The notes below the pieces were generated by a model. That model was not told the origin of the DNA, made no database searches, and saw nothing but the letters and a program-made list of their open reading frames with translations. From Shewanella halifaxensis HAW-EB4 (GTDB lineage Bacteria > Pseudomonadota > Gammaproteobacteria > Enterobacterales > Shewanellaceae): 64,000 nucleotides of DNA. Shown in pieces: positions 16,342 through 25,041 of the stretch (the first letter of the stretch is position 1; each line of letters starts with the position of its first letter). Made by a program: the position numbers and the translations under genes. The stretch covers positions 4,836,001 through 4,900,000 of the forward strand of contig NC_010334.1 in NCBI RefSeq assembly GCF_000019185.1. Reading direction: 5' to 3'.

Positions 16342-17370
16342 TTAATACTGAGGAATTAAGCTTAATGGGGGCTCATCCAATGCAGCTAATTGCTCCTTAA
16401 AAGCTAAAATCTGCTGTTCCCAATACTTGTCCTCAGCAAACCAAGGGAAGTTCATCGGAAAGGCGGGATCGCCCCAGCGGCGACTGAGCCAAGCGTTGTA
16501 GTGCAGCATACGCATCGCTCTAAGTGGCTCTATCAGCTTAAGCTCGCGACTATCAAACTCACAGAACTCCTCATACCCTTCGAGCAAGATCTCAAGTTGT
16601 AATAACTGCTGCGGCCTATCTCCGGCGAGCAGCATCCAGATATCTTGTACAGCGGGTCCCATCTTGGCGTCATCGAGATCGACAAAACCTGGACCATCTG
16701 GCGTCCACAATATATTGCTCGGATGCAGGTCGCCGTGGAGCCTGATTGAGCGGTAATTCTCGGGTAACCATAGCGCCGAAGCTTTTTCTAATATCTGTTC
16801 CACCACAGTAAAGTAAGGTAATTCCAAGCTAGCAGGAATATGGCCCGAAGCTTTAAGCCAAGTTAATGACTCCTCACCCAGTAACTTAGGTGACATCACA
16901 TCGCGGTATTTAAAATCGGCCTGCTGAGAGTACTGATGGATGCGACCGATAAAGCGCCCCACCTGCTCTAGCTGATCGAGATTATCAACTTCAAAGGCAC
17001 GCCCACCTATGGAATGAAACAGTGCAAACCTAAAGCCTTGATATTCATGGAGCGATTTACCGTCAATAATCACTGGCGTGGCGATGGGCACCTCTTGCTC
17101 TGCAAGTGCAGCTGCAAAGTCATGCTCCTCTTGAATTTGTGCATCCGTCCAGCGCTCAGGGCGATAAAACTTCACCACATAACGTTGACCCCTATCACAG
17201 CGGAACTGATAAACACGGTTCTCGTAGCTATTGAGTGCTAACAGCCCAGTTTCAGGGTAGATCCCTAAGGTTTCAATGGCGGTTAAAATCAGATCAGGCG
17301 TCAGGGCTTGATAGTGAAAAGCCGAGCCTGAGTCTTGCTCCATTGCCGCTTTAGGTGGATCGATATTCAT
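16342..17370 (-). CDS. srkA: Stress response kinase A (SrkA/RdoA/YihE)
   Basis: A 342-residue cytoplasmic protein of the aminoglycoside phosphotransferase-like kinase fold. Visible motifs are YVVKFYRPERW (ATP-binding Lys), RLHGDLHPSNILW (catalytic loop) and FVDLDDAKMGP (metal-binding Asp), all as in E. coli SrkA, a Ser/Thr kinase that protects cells against stress-related death. It precedes dsbA by 125 bp. The N-terminus is about ten residues longer than usual; a later ATG at 17343 is possible, and neither has a good ribosome site. Confidence 0.92.
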   Translation of the reverse strand: MNIDPPKAAMEQDSGSAFHYQALTPDLILTAIETLGIYPETGLLALNSYENRVYQFRCDRGQRYVVKFYRPERWTDAQIQEEHDFAAALAEQEVPIATPVIIDGKSLHEYQGFRFALFHSIGGRAFEVDNLDQLEQVGRFIGRIHQYSQQADFKYRDVMSPKLLGEESLTWLKASGHIPASLELPYFTVVEQILEKASALWLPENYRSIRLHGDLHPSNILWTPDGPGFVDLDDAKMGPAVQDIWMLLAGDRPQQLLQLEILLEGYEEFCEFDSRELKLIEPLRAMRMLHYNAWLSRRWGDPAFPMNFPWFAEDKYWEQQILAFKEQLAALDEPPLSLIPQY

Positions 17371-17483
17371 TTGATTATGCTCAATGGTGAAAGCCTAGAT
17401 TGACCTTCAAATTATAAAATAAATTCATGCTTATTTAGTCATGCCGGTAAGTTAAGCCTAAATTTTTAATAAACAAGAAACTA

Positions 17484-17507
17484 AGAACCCAGCATAAACT
17501 GGGCTCT
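17484..17507 (-). terminator. Probable terminator of the selO-DUF3630 transcript
   Basis: AGAACCCAG-CATAAA-CTGGGCTCT on the plus strand; on the minus strand the stem is followed by the T-rich TAGTTTCTTGTTTATT. It is about 200 bp beyond the DUF3630-like stop codon. Confidence 0.5.
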
Positions 17508-17526
17508 TTGCTTTAAAAGCCATAAA

Positions 17527-17620
17527 CCACAAAGCGCTCACTTCGTTTGCTACACTGAGGACGCGAAGAAAAGAAACAGCTCGAGGTTGCTTTTCTTCGT
17601 GCTCTTCGTGTCCTTTGTGG
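17527..17620. repeat. Nested palindromic intergenic repeat
   Basis: Outer arms CCACAAAG (17527-17534) and CTTTGTGG (17613-17620) enclose inner arms CGAAGAAAAG (17564-17573) and CTTTTCTTCG (17590-17599). The right half reads on the minus strand as CCACAAAGGACACGAAGAG, and the left half carries an extra 24 bp between its two arms. The internal GAAACAGCTC is also present in the repeat region near 44975. It looks like a dispersed extragenic palindrome. Confidence 0.55.
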
Positions 17621-17705
17621 TCCATTCCTATCTTTCGAAGTTATCGAAATTTCTCTGAGTAACTTCCTAAAGTGATTAGCATAAATGCTTATTTAGCGCT
17701 TTTTA

Positions 17706-18014
17706 CTACCGAGAATACTCATTGATATAAGGCTTCATTAACTCTGCAAGATAAACTAGGACCTCATATTCATCTTCTCTGTCGGTGGATAACCAACAGA
17801 TATCGCCATAAAATTCATAGTGCAGTTGCAGGTGTGTGCCTTCGAACTCCAGCAACCACTGGTGACGATCGGCGCCCCACTGCCTCTCAACAACTCGACA
17901 ATCGAGTGATTTAGCAAAGGGATCGGCAAACAACTCAAACTGCTCAAAATCGATATCTGCCTGTACTGCTAAACTTAAGGTTTCACGATCTAATTTAATT
18001 GAGGCTAATAACAT
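17706..18014 (-). CDS. DUF3630-like small protein
   Basis: A 102-residue soluble protein. It starts MLLASIKLDRETLSLAV, has an LEFEGTHLQLHYEFYGDICWLS core of alternating strands and ends with a helix (LVYLAELMKPYI). I associate this with DUF3630, a family of unknown function seen near selO in Shewanella-like genomes; the assignment is from memory and moderate. It lies 49 bp downstream of selO on the same strand, so co-transcription is likely. Confidence 0.6.
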   Translation of the reverse strand: MLLASIKLDRETLSLAVQADIDFEQFELFADPFAKSLDCRVVERQWGADRHQWLLEFEGTHLQLHYEFYGDICWLSTDREDEYEVLVYLAELMKPYINEYSR

Positions 18015-18063
18015 TAGTCTACTCTTATTATTCTATTTGTATCGACAAACACTCATCAGCTAT

Positions 18064-19515
18064 TTAACTACTACAAGACATAATTAAACCTTGCCCCCAA
18101 TCTGGTGGACGCTTAGCTAAATCGTCAAACTCGAGTTGTTCATCGAACGGGTTTTGTAGTACTTGTTGCAGTTGCTGCAGTGGTGCTAAGTTGCCTTCCT
18201 CGACACCAATTATCGCCTCTTGGGCTAAATAATTACGCAAAATATATTTCGGATTGGCTCGATTGCGCGCCGCTTGCCATTGCTCGACTTCCTCAACGTT
18301 TCCGAGTCTAGCTTGATAAAGCTGATACCAAGCATCGAAACCGTCACGATCAACAAAATCGTCCCGTAAAGAGGAGTGGCTTGAGCTAGGATCTAACTGG
18401 CCGAACCGTCGCCAAGTATTGGTATAATCTAACTGATTGCGCTCCATCAAACTTGTAAAGCCGCCAATCAGCGCTAAGTCTTGATCGTCCAGCTCGGCTT
18501 CTGTTACAGAAGTCGTTAATCCCAACTTGCCACGCATCAAAATTAGATAGTGTTTTACCAACTCCCCTTGATACATATTTAATGCCGCAATCAAATCATC
18601 CGAAGCGATGATGGACGATAACGCTTGCGCCAGTCGTTGTAAATTCCACAAACCAATGCCTGGCTGCTGCCCGAAAGCATAACGCCCTTCGGGATCGGAA
18701 TGGTTACAGATGAAATCTTCTTTGAAGGTATCTAAAAAGGCGAATGGGCCGAAATCAAAGGTATCACCAAGAATCGACATATTATCGGTATTCATCACGC
18801 CGTGGGCAAAGCCAATCGCTTGCCAATTGGCAATCATTTTAGCGGTATCGGTCACCACTCGCGCAAACCATGCTTTATAGCCCGCGGCATCACAACTTAA
18901 GTCAGGATAATGTTGGCTGATGGTGAAATCCAGTAGTTGCTTTAGTTTTGTAGGCGCCCCACGCTCACTATGGCAAAAGAACTCAAAATGACCAAAGCGA
19001 ATATGGCTTTTAGCGAGTCGAACTGTAATTGCCGCCGTCTCTTGAGTCTCACGCCATACAGGAACGTCAGAACCGATAACCGCTAATGCCCGAGTGGTAG
19101 GAATATGCAGATGATGCAGGGCTTCTGAGATTAGAAACTCACGCACGGCAGAGCGCATCACCGCGCGGCCATCTCCGTGGCGAGAATAGGGAGTCGGGCC
19201 AGCACCTTTTAGCGCTACATCCCACGTGCCTTGTGGCCCTAGCGCCTCTCCTAGAATGATTGAGCGACCATCGCCTAGTTGTGGTGAATAACCGCCAAAC
19301 TGATGGCCGCTGTAGACCTGGGCATAGTAGCTTGCCCCATCAATCTGAGCATTGCCCGACATCCCCTGAAGCAACTCATCTGTGGGTTGAGTCAAACCGA
19401 TTAATCCAGCCGCATCCTCACTCCAAGCGAGCCAATGTGGATTGCTAATTCCCTGAGGGAAAACCTGGGAATAATAGCCAACCAGCTGCTCGAAAAAATC
19501 TTGCTTAAACCGCAT
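18064..19515 (-). CDS. selO: Protein adenylyltransferase SelO (YdiU)
   Basis: A 483-residue pseudokinase-fold protein. SelO transfers AMP rather than phosphate to protein hydroxyls and protects against oxidative stress. Family motifs are present: YSGHQFGGYSPQLGDGR and LKGAGPTPYSRHGDGRAV near the N-terminus, the catalytic HGVMNTDNMSILGDTFDFGPF segment in the middle, and WRRFGQLD later. It ends with MSCSS, keeping the penultimate-region cysteine that is selenocysteine in eukaryotic SelO. Length is typical. It is flanked by a DUF3630-like gene and a small lipoprotein gene on the same strand. Confidence 0.95.
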   Translation of the reverse strand: MRFKQDFFEQLVGYYSQVFPQGISNPHWLAWSEDAAGLIGLTQPTDELLQGMSGNAQIDGASYYAQVYSGHQFGGYSPQLGDGRSIILGEALGPQGTWDVALKGAGPTPYSRHGDGRAVMRSAVREFLISEALHHLHIPTTRALAVIGSDVPVWRETQETAAITVRLAKSHIRFGHFEFFCHSERGAPTKLKQLLDFTISQHYPDLSCDAAGYKAWFARVVTDTAKMIANWQAIGFAHGVMNTDNMSILGDTFDFGPFAFLDTFKEDFICNHSDPEGRYAFGQQPGIGLWNLQRLAQALSSIIASDDLIAALNMYQGELVKHYLILMRGKLGLTTSVTEAELDDQDLALIGGFTSLMERNQLDYTNTWRRFGQLDPSSSHSSLRDDFVDRDGFDAWYQLYQARLGNVEEVEQWQAARNRANPKYILRNYLAQEAIIGVEEGNLAPLQQLQQVLQNPFDEQLEFDDLAKRPPDWGQGLIMSCSS

Positions 19516-19516
19516 G

Positions 19517-19807
19517 CTATTTTGAGGAAATCACATTTTGACAGCTAAGTGACTGACCATCGGCCTCACACTGATAACCACAGACATAATGACCACTGAT
19601 ATCATCACCTAGGCGGATAAGTCCCTTTCCTTTTGCATGGCACTGTTCGATCGTTTCATAGTAGCCACTAATATAGCTGGATGATTGCTCAACACTGGGT
19701 TGGGTTTGACTATCGGGATAATACAGTAGCGTCCACTCGGGTGATTGAGTGCAAGCCACCAAGCCAATTGAAGCCATACCTAACAAACATAGCGAACGAA
19801 AACTCAT
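19517..19807 (-). CDS. Small lipoprotein of unknown function
   Basis: A 96-residue protein starting at ATG 19807 behind AGGAAG; an upstream in-frame start would add 12 residues before the signal. The lipobox GLVAC is at about residue 19. The mature part is short with three further cysteine-containing segments (QCHAKGKG, VCGYQCEADG, LSCQN), so two disulfides are likely. The stop lies one base before the selO start, so they are co-transcribed. Not recognised. Confidence 0.7.
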   Translation of the reverse strand: MSFRSLCLLGMASIGLVACTQSPEWTLLYYPDSQTQPSVEQSSSYISGYYETIEQCHAKGKGLIRLGDDISGHYVCGYQCEADGQSLSCQNVISSK

Positions 19808-19826
19808 ATAACACTTCCTATAAATA

Positions 19827-19867
19827 AAAAGGCGAAGCCCCAAGTTCGAGTCTGGGTTTCGCCTTTT
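19827..19867 (-). terminator. Rho-independent terminator of the TM/TPR-like gene
   Basis: The minus-strand stem AAAAGGCGAAACCC pairs with GGGGCTTCGCCTTTT (one G-T position) and continues into a T-rich tail. It lies 60 bp after the stop at 19927. Confidence 0.75.
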
Positions 19868-19926
19868 CGGTAACCACTGTGCTTATTCTACACAGCTTAG
19901 TGATCGATTGCCTTTAACTGTTAATG

Positions 19927-20760
19927 CTATTTGTTGGCTTTCGCCTTAGCTTTGTCGATACGGGTAATTCGTCCTTCAAAACCCGTCACTGTACCATCGG
20001 TCAGACCATACTCGATTGCAGTCTTACAAATTGATATAGCACTGTCGAACTCGCCATTATCATTAAGTAGGGTCGACAGGTGCATCATTGCGGCCCCCTT
20101 CACTTCAGCGTCTGGATTTTCAGCCTTAAGACTCTTAACGTAGGCCGAAAACAGCTCAAGATAGCTTTGAGAAAGCGTTGCACCATATTGCACATATTCG
20201 CTGTGCTTACGCTGCTTATAACACTCAGCAATAGCCGTAGAAACCGCTAAATATTGCGCTGGAGTGTCGCTGGCTTGTTCAAAATCAGCAAGGGCTTTAG
20301 TCAATTTCGGATTTGCCCATGACAAGTCAGCAGCCTGAGTTTCTGGCTTAGCTTCTAATTTAACCTCAGACTCAGGTTTAGTTTCCGCCTGAACTTCAAG
20401 CTTTGTTACCACCTCTGGTTCAGGCTCTGCAACAGGCTGAACTTTTTCCTCGACTTCGGGGGCGCGCTCAGCTTTAGCTTCAACAACCGCTTCTACTTTA
20501 GCTTTTGGCTCAGGCTCAATAGCAGCTTGGATCGCTTCAACGTTGTCAACTTTAGACTCAAAACTCACACCTTCAACGGTGGGCGTCGATATCTCTTCAG
20601 TTGTCTCTGGGGTAATATCTTTGATCTGCGCCTCAGGCACATCTAGCGCCTCTTCAGACTGCTTAGCTGCCAGCTCTTTCTCTGCTTGCGCCGCTTTTTG
20701 AGTGCGTCTATAGAGATAAACACCTATTACAATCAGAAGGATAATGGCTATTTCTTTCAT
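19927..20760 (-). CDS. Membrane-anchored protein with Glu/Pro/Lys-rich linker and TPR-like domain
   Basis: A 277-residue protein starting at ATG 20760 behind GGTGG. One N-terminal transmembrane helix (IAIILLIVIGVYLY) is followed by a basic RRTQK. Residues about 30-160 are a low-complexity linker with EPEPKAKVEAVVEAKAE-type repeats. The C-terminal 120 residues are helical (YLAVSTAIAECYKQRKH, AAMMHLSTLLNDNGEFDSAISICKTAIEYG) and resemble a tetratricopeptide repeat. The arrangement suggests a scaffold anchored in the inner membrane. No named family recognised. Confidence 0.7.
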   Translation of the reverse strand: MKEIAIILLIVIGVYLYRRTQKAAQAEKELAAKQSEEALDVPEAQIKDITPETTEEISTPTVEGVSFESKVDNVEAIQAAIEPEPKAKVEAVVEAKAERAPEVEEKVQPVAEPEPEVVTKLEVQAETKPESEVKLEAKPETQAADLSWANPKLTKALADFEQASDTPAQYLAVSTAIAECYKQRKHSEYVQYGATLSQSYLELFSAYVKSLKAENPDAEVKGAAMMHLSTLLNDNGEFDSAISICKTAIEYGLTDGTVTGFEGRITRIDKAKAKANK

Positions 20761-21136
20761 TGTTTCCACCATAGGTTGGCCACGAACACATCCGCCCCCC
20801 GCTACAGGGCGACACGAATGAGTGAAAATTAAACATTATTATTAATGCATTCTCTCTCATAAAATCAAGTATTTATATCTCTTTTTTAATCGGGTATCAA
20901 AATTATTCGTTTTTTTGAGTATTACAAAGCATAAATAGTCTCATTCACCCGCCATTTTGACCTAATTTCTGCGTTAATTAAATCACTCACTTATTGCTGC
21001 TACCGTGCCGTCAAGAATAAGATTAGACAGGAAAACACTATTTTGTGCACATCTTCAAACTTTCGAGCTTATATTTTGTCTGCAAAAGCGAACCCTCTTA
21101 TGATGATAATAACCCAGTAACTTACTAAGGTATCCC
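20761..21136. other. AT-rich divergent intergenic region
   Basis: A 376-bp gap between the divergent TM/TPR-like gene and the ygbA-like gene. It includes a GC-rich patch near 20790-20812 with CGCCCCCCGCTACAGGGCG and then a long AT-rich stretch. No gene, clear operator or terminator seen. Confidence 0.5.
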
Positions 21137-21532
21137 ATGGCATTTGAACAACTACTCAGTGGCAAGCTTCTCAGAGAGTTTGAAACGGTTTCAGCTATGG
21201 TCAAGATCTACTGTAAGGCACACCATAAAAGTTCTGAATTACACCCCTGTGAAGAGTGTGAAAGCTTTATTGAATATGCCCATACTCGCTTAGACAGGTG
21301 CCCTTACGGGCAAGACAAGCCAACCTGCAATAAGTGTCCCGTGCATTGCTATAAGCCACATATGAAAGCTAAAGCCCGTGAGATCATGATTTTTGCCGGC
21401 CCAAGAATGTTACTTCCCCATCCAGTTATGGCCGTTCTTCATCTATTATCGGAACGCAAGCCCGCACCGGGTAAGCCACCTGCAGCAAGCTCAAACCGTC
21501 ATCAACGCATAAACCTTGCTAGCAAAGATTAA
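21137..21532 (+). CDS. ygbA: YgbA-like protein (nitrous oxide-stimulated promoter family)
   Basis: A 131-residue soluble protein with a cysteine-rich core: HPCEECESFIEYA, RLDRCPYGQDKPTCNKCPVHCY, then KPHMKAKAREIMIFAGPRM. This layout matches E. coli YgbA, whose gene is under NsrR control and responds to nitric oxide. The cysteine spacing suggests a metal or FeS site. The C-terminal 30 residues are basic and probably flexible. Monocistronic. Family assignment is good; biochemical role is unknown. Confidence 0.8.
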   Translation: MAFEQLLSGKLLREFETVSAMVKIYCKAHHKSSELHPCEECESFIEYAHTRLDRCPYGQDKPTCNKCPVHCYKPHMKAKAREIMIFAGPRMLLPHPVMAVLHLLSERKPAPGKPPAASSNRHQRINLASKD

Positions 21533-21748
21533 CTATTCTTACCTAAGCATTATTCTATGTCAGTAAGATAGCTTATAAGCCATTGTAAAATGTTTAAAAG
21601 TTATCTTAGCCAGCTTATTTTGCCTTCCTATCTGCAACTTTCTTGTCGTATTTTAAATTCAAGACTAGACTTTTGAAAAGTAAAAGGACTTATTCGAAAC
21701 CGAACGAGATTTAGCTCGGTAGGTTTATGCGGCACGGAGGCTGAAGAT

Positions 21749-22951
21749 TTGAGCAATGAGATTTTACTCGTAGAAGATAATAAAGTTATGCAGCTACTGA
21801 TGACTAAAATGCTTTCTTCACGAGGCTACCATGTCATTACTGCTATCAACGGTATTGACGCACTTGCTCAACTCGAAACCCACACCTCGATTCAACTCGT
21901 CTTAAGCGACTGGATGATGCCTGGAATGAACGGCATCGAACTGTGTTATCACTTAAAGTCTCCCAATTATGGTCGCTATATCTTCTTCGTTTTACTTTCA
22001 GGCCGTGATGATGAAGAGTCGATTGTCGAAGGCATCAATGCTGGGGCAGACGACTTTGTCGCTAAAGAAACCAACATTAATGAGCTTGATGCTCGCCTTA
22101 AGGCTGGTTTTAGAAATTTAGAGCTGCACAACCAACTGTTTGCCAAAAATATTGAACTCGACCGCGCTTACGCAACCATCCGCCAAGACTTAGATTCCGC
22201 TAATGCCCTTATCCGCCGAATGCTACCGAGTCAAACGACATTTCAAGGCGTCGAGCTGCATTACACTCATATCCCCAGTGCACAAATAGGCGGCGATATG
22301 CTGGGATGTATGCAACTCGATGAAGAGCACGTTGCCATCTATCTATTTGATGTTGCCGGGCATGGCGTTGCCTCTGCATTAATGTCTTTTGCCATTCAAC
22401 AGAGCATTAGTGCTAATTCAGGCACGAGCTCAAATGTGAAATGTAAAAAAGACACCGATCCATTTTATATGTTGAGAGATCCGAGTGAGGTGTTATCTAG
22501 GCTCAACCAAACCTACCTTAGCCAAGATGATAACAACCTCTATTTCACCATGATTTACTCCGTTCTTAATATCAGAAGTGGCACCTTAAGCTACGCAAGT
22601 GCCGGTCATCCTCCGATGATCTGGCTACAAAAACAGCAGCAAAGATGCCAATTCATCGAACAAGACAGTTTTGTCGCTGGCATGTTCGATTTTGCCCACT
22701 ATCAGACCGAACAAGTACAACTCAATCAGGGCGACCGAATATTTTTTTACTCTGACGGTATTACTGAAGCAGAGTCCCTAGATAAGCAGCAATACTCAGA
22801 ATTAAGGTTAAAGCAATTGGTGCAAGAGTTAGCACCAAACCCAGCTAAAGAGCAAACTGAAACCATTGTTAATACCGTAAAGAGCTGGTGTGGCATAGAG
22901 CAGTTCGACGATGATATCAGCTTGCTAACCTTTGAATGGAAAGGCAATTAA
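21749..22951 (+). CDS. Response regulator with PP2C/SpoIIE-type phosphatase domain
   Basis: A 400-residue cytoplasmic protein using a TTG start 9 bp behind GGAGG; no in-frame ATG is better placed. Residues 1-120 are a receiver domain (acidic pocket Glu9-Asp10, phospho-acceptor Asp54 in LSDWMMPG, Lys in FVAKETN). After a short coiled-coil linker, residues about 165-400 are a SpoIIE-like serine phosphatase (QIGGDMLGC, FDVAGHGVASALM, YASAGHPPM, DDISLLTF). Such proteins dephosphorylate a STAS anti-anti-sigma factor; the STAS gene follows 13 bp later. It is the probable output of a phosphorelay and the first gene of the exopolysaccharide-like operon. Confidence 0.92.
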   Translation: MSNEILLVEDNKVMQLLMTKMLSSRGYHVITAINGIDALAQLETHTSIQLVLSDWMMPGMNGIELCYHLKSPNYGRYIFFVLLSGRDDEESIVEGINAGADDFVAKETNINELDARLKAGFRNLELHNQLFAKNIELDRAYATIRQDLDSANALIRRMLPSQTTFQGVELHYTHIPSAQIGGDMLGCMQLDEEHVAIYLFDVAGHGVASALMSFAIQQSISANSGTSSNVKCKKDTDPFYMLRDPSEVLSRLNQTYLSQDDNNLYFTMIYSVLNIRSGTLSYASAGHPPMIWLQKQQQRCQFIEQDSFVAGMFDFAHYQTEQVQLNQGDRIFFYSDGITEAESLDKQQYSELRLKQLVQELAPNPAKEQTETIVNTVKSWCGIEQFDDDISLLTFEWKGN

Positions 22952-22964
22952 GAGAGGAAACATC

Positions 22965-23297
22965 ATGCAGTTCGATATTATTGAGAAAGGCCAATATACC
23001 GTAATACAGATCAATGAAGCTAGATTCGATGCAAGACTAGCCCCCTCTTTTCGTGAAGAACTCGAACAGATAAAGGGGAATATCCGCGATCATCTAGTGC
23101 TTGATCTAAGTGCCGTTCGCTTTATGGATAGTAGCGGGCTCGGTGCTGTGATGGGCGCCTATAAAATGCTTCGCAATACCAAAATCAGCATAGTCAATCC
23201 ACAAAAACCTATTCTAGATTTGCTCAAACTAACCCGTATGGACAAGCTCATTTTAAGCCATCCGACAATAGAAGATGCGTTAGCAACAACAGCATAA
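22965..23297 (+). CDS. STAS-domain anti-anti-sigma factor-like protein
   Basis: A 110-residue single STAS domain starting at ATG 22965 behind GAGAGGA; an earlier in-frame ATG at 22932 overlaps the upstream gene and has no ribosome site. The phosphorylation loop reads RFMDSSGLGAVMGAY with Ser56 as the expected phospho-site, as in SpoIIAA. It should be phosphorylated by the RsbW-like kinase (24515) and dephosphorylated by the SpoIIE-type phosphatase (21749). Since no sigma factor is nearby, its partner may be one of the polysaccharide enzymes or a remote regulator. Confidence 0.92.
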   Translation: MQFDIIEKGQYTVIQINEARFDARLAPSFREELEQIKGNIRDHLVLDLSAVRFMDSSGLGAVMGAYKMLRNTKISIVNPQKPILDLLKLTRMDKLILSHPTIEDALATTA

Positions 23298-23310
23298 AGA
23301 GGTCAATGTA

Positions 23311-24504
23311 ATGAAAGGGATGATACTCGCCGCAGGGAAAGGCACTCGAATAAAACCAATCTCTTATGCGATACCAAAGCCGATGGTACCCATTTTAGGC
23401 AAGCCAGTTATGGAGTCTATGATTCAATTATTTGCCAAAAATGGTATAGACAAAATAGTCGTCAATACCAGCCACCTAGCCGAAATAATCGAGAATTATT
23501 TTGGAGATGGACACCATTTTAATGTGCAGCTTTCCTATTCCTATGAAACAAAAGAAGTTAATGGTGAATATATTAGCCAAGCATTGGGTAGTGCTGGGGG
23601 GATGAGGAAAGTACAAGACTTTTCCGGTTTTTTTGACGAAACATTTGTCGTCGTATGTGGAGATGCCTGGATCGATCTCGATCTGAAAGAGGCGGTAGAG
23701 CATCACAAGAAACACGGCGGGCTAGCCACCATCATTACCCGAGAAGTTGATACCTCCGAAGTCAGCAAATATGGTGTAGTCGTCACCGATAAGTATAACC
23801 AAGTTACTAGCTTTCAAGAGAAGCCTGCAGAAGCAGAAGCACTCTCTAATAAAATTAACACCGGGATCTATATTTTTGAGCCCGCGATATTTGATTTCAT
23901 TCCTAAAAATACCGAATTCGATATAGGCAGCGACCTATTTCCGTTGCTCGTAGAGAGGCAGGTTGATTTTTACGCGGTGAACATGGACTTTCAATGGCTT
24001 GATGTCGGGAAAGTTAAAGATGTCTGGGAGGTCACAAGTGACATCCTAAATGGCAAGGTAAAAGGCTATCCAATACCCGGAACTCAAGTCTCCCCAGGTA
24101 TTTGGCTCGGGATCAATACCCGGATCAATATCGGCCAATGCAGAATAACGCCTCCCGTTATTATCAGTAGTGGCTGTGAAGTTCAAGATGGCGCCACCAT
24201 AATAGGTCCTGCAGTCATTGGTGCAAACTGCAAAGTTGAGAGTAAAAGCCTCGTTAGCAATACCCTAATATGCGACTACATTCACCTTGCCGATGATGCA
24301 TACATAGCGAACAAGACCATGTTCGGTGATTACTTGCTTGGACACGATGGCTATACCCAACTACTTTCTGACTGTCAGTACGTGCATATTCTGAAAAATC
24401 GCAATGTTTCCCGGCCATTACTCGGAAATGCCAGCATGGAAGAGGTTTATAAATCTCTACAAGCTCCTATAAATCTCCCAATGTCATTACAACAAGTCAA
24501 ATAA
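23311..24504 (+). CDS. Sugar-phosphate nucleotidyltransferase with left-handed beta-helix domain
   Basis: A 397-residue protein. The N-terminal catalytic domain starts GMILAAGKGTRIKPIS, then IPKPMVPILGKPVMES, the nucleotide-binding signature of GlmU/RmlA/ManC-type enzymes; VCGDAWIDLD is the metal-binding loop and EKP is present at about 172. From about residue 260 hexapeptide-like repeats (GATIIGPAVIGANCKVESKS) form a left-handed helix. It should activate a hexose-1-phosphate to an NDP-sugar for the glycosyltransferases of this operon. Which sugar or nucleotide cannot be read from the sequence. SD AGAGG, 13-bp spacing from the STAS gene. Confidence 0.88.
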   Translation: MKGMILAAGKGTRIKPISYAIPKPMVPILGKPVMESMIQLFAKNGIDKIVVNTSHLAEIIENYFGDGHHFNVQLSYSYETKEVNGEYISQALGSAGGMRKVQDFSGFFDETFVVVCGDAWIDLDLKEAVEHHKKHGGLATIITREVDTSEVSKYGVVVTDKYNQVTSFQEKPAEAEALSNKINTGIYIFEPAIFDFIPKNTEFDIGSDLFPLLVERQVDFYAVNMDFQWLDVGKVKDVWEVTSDILNGKVKGYPIPGTQVSPGIWLGINTRINIGQCRITPPVIISSGCEVQDGATIIGPAVIGANCKVESKSLVSNTLICDYIHLADDAYIANKTMFGDYLLGHDGYTQLLSDCQYVHILKNRNVSRPLLGNASMEEVYKSLQAPINLPMSLQQVK

Positions 24505-24514
24505 GGGGATTAAA

Positions 24515-24958
24515 GTGAATACAAGGAAGTTTCACAAACAATATTCCAGTAGCTTGGAGGCCTCTCGCACAGTGGCCTCTGATATTCTTCCTTTTTGGCA
24601 ATCTCTAGACTTAGATGTCGCAGTTATCGGACAGATGGAGCTTTGTCTCGTAGAGCTCGTCAACAACGTATTTGAGCATGCTTACGCTAATCTCGACGGC
24701 GCAAAATTCGACATTACATCTTATCTAACAGAAGCAAAGCAGTTAATTATTGAGGTATCTGATTACGGTAGCTCAATGCCATTACATATTCTTGAAAACC
24801 TGCCTGACACCGATTTTATTGAGCCTATAGAAAAAGACCCGACTACTTGGCTGCAAAGTAATAGAGGTTTGAAGATCATTCAGCAGCTTTCAGACGCAAT
24901 TGAGTACAGCTCAAATAAAAATAAAAACACATTCAAGCTATTAAAAAAAGCTTGTTGA
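24515..24958 (+). CDS. RsbW-like anti-sigma/serine kinase (HATPase_c_2)
   Basis: A 147-residue GHKL ATPase starting with GTG behind AAGGGG. The N-box reads ELCLVELVNNVFEHAYA, the G1 box VSDYGSSMP and the G2 region NRGLKIIQQL, as in RsbW/SpoIIAB kinases. It completes the partner-switch set with the SpoIIE-type phosphatase and STAS protein in the same operon. Its expected role is to phosphorylate the STAS protein and bind an unknown target. Domain assignment firm; target unknown. Confidence 0.88.
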   Translation: MNTRKFHKQYSSSLEASRTVASDILPFWQSLDLDVAVIGQMELCLVELVNNVFEHAYANLDGAKFDITSYLTEAKQLIIEVSDYGSSMPLHILENLPDTDFIEPIEKDPTTWLQSNRGLKIIQQLSDAIEYSSNKNKNTFKLLKKAC

Positions 24959-25041
24959 ATTTGTCATGATATTTGAAAGGTTTATTTTTATCCCACTCGA
25001 GAAGTTTAAAGGTTAACAGTATGGATACGGAGAGCACCTAA

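Larger units (their letters stand above)
17371..17705. other. Intergenic region with hairpin and palindromic repeat
   Basis: A 335-bp gap upstream of srkA. It contains a terminator-like hairpin (17484-17507) and a nested palindromic repeat (17527-17620), described separately. No protein-like frame was seen. Confidence 0.6.

Noticed and set aside
20350..20530. Short repeated DNA in the TM/TPR-like gene, considered as a repeat array or CRISPR
   Set aside because: The repeats encode a Glu/Pro/Lys-rich linker, have no fixed unit length and no spacers. No CRISPR array is present in the window.
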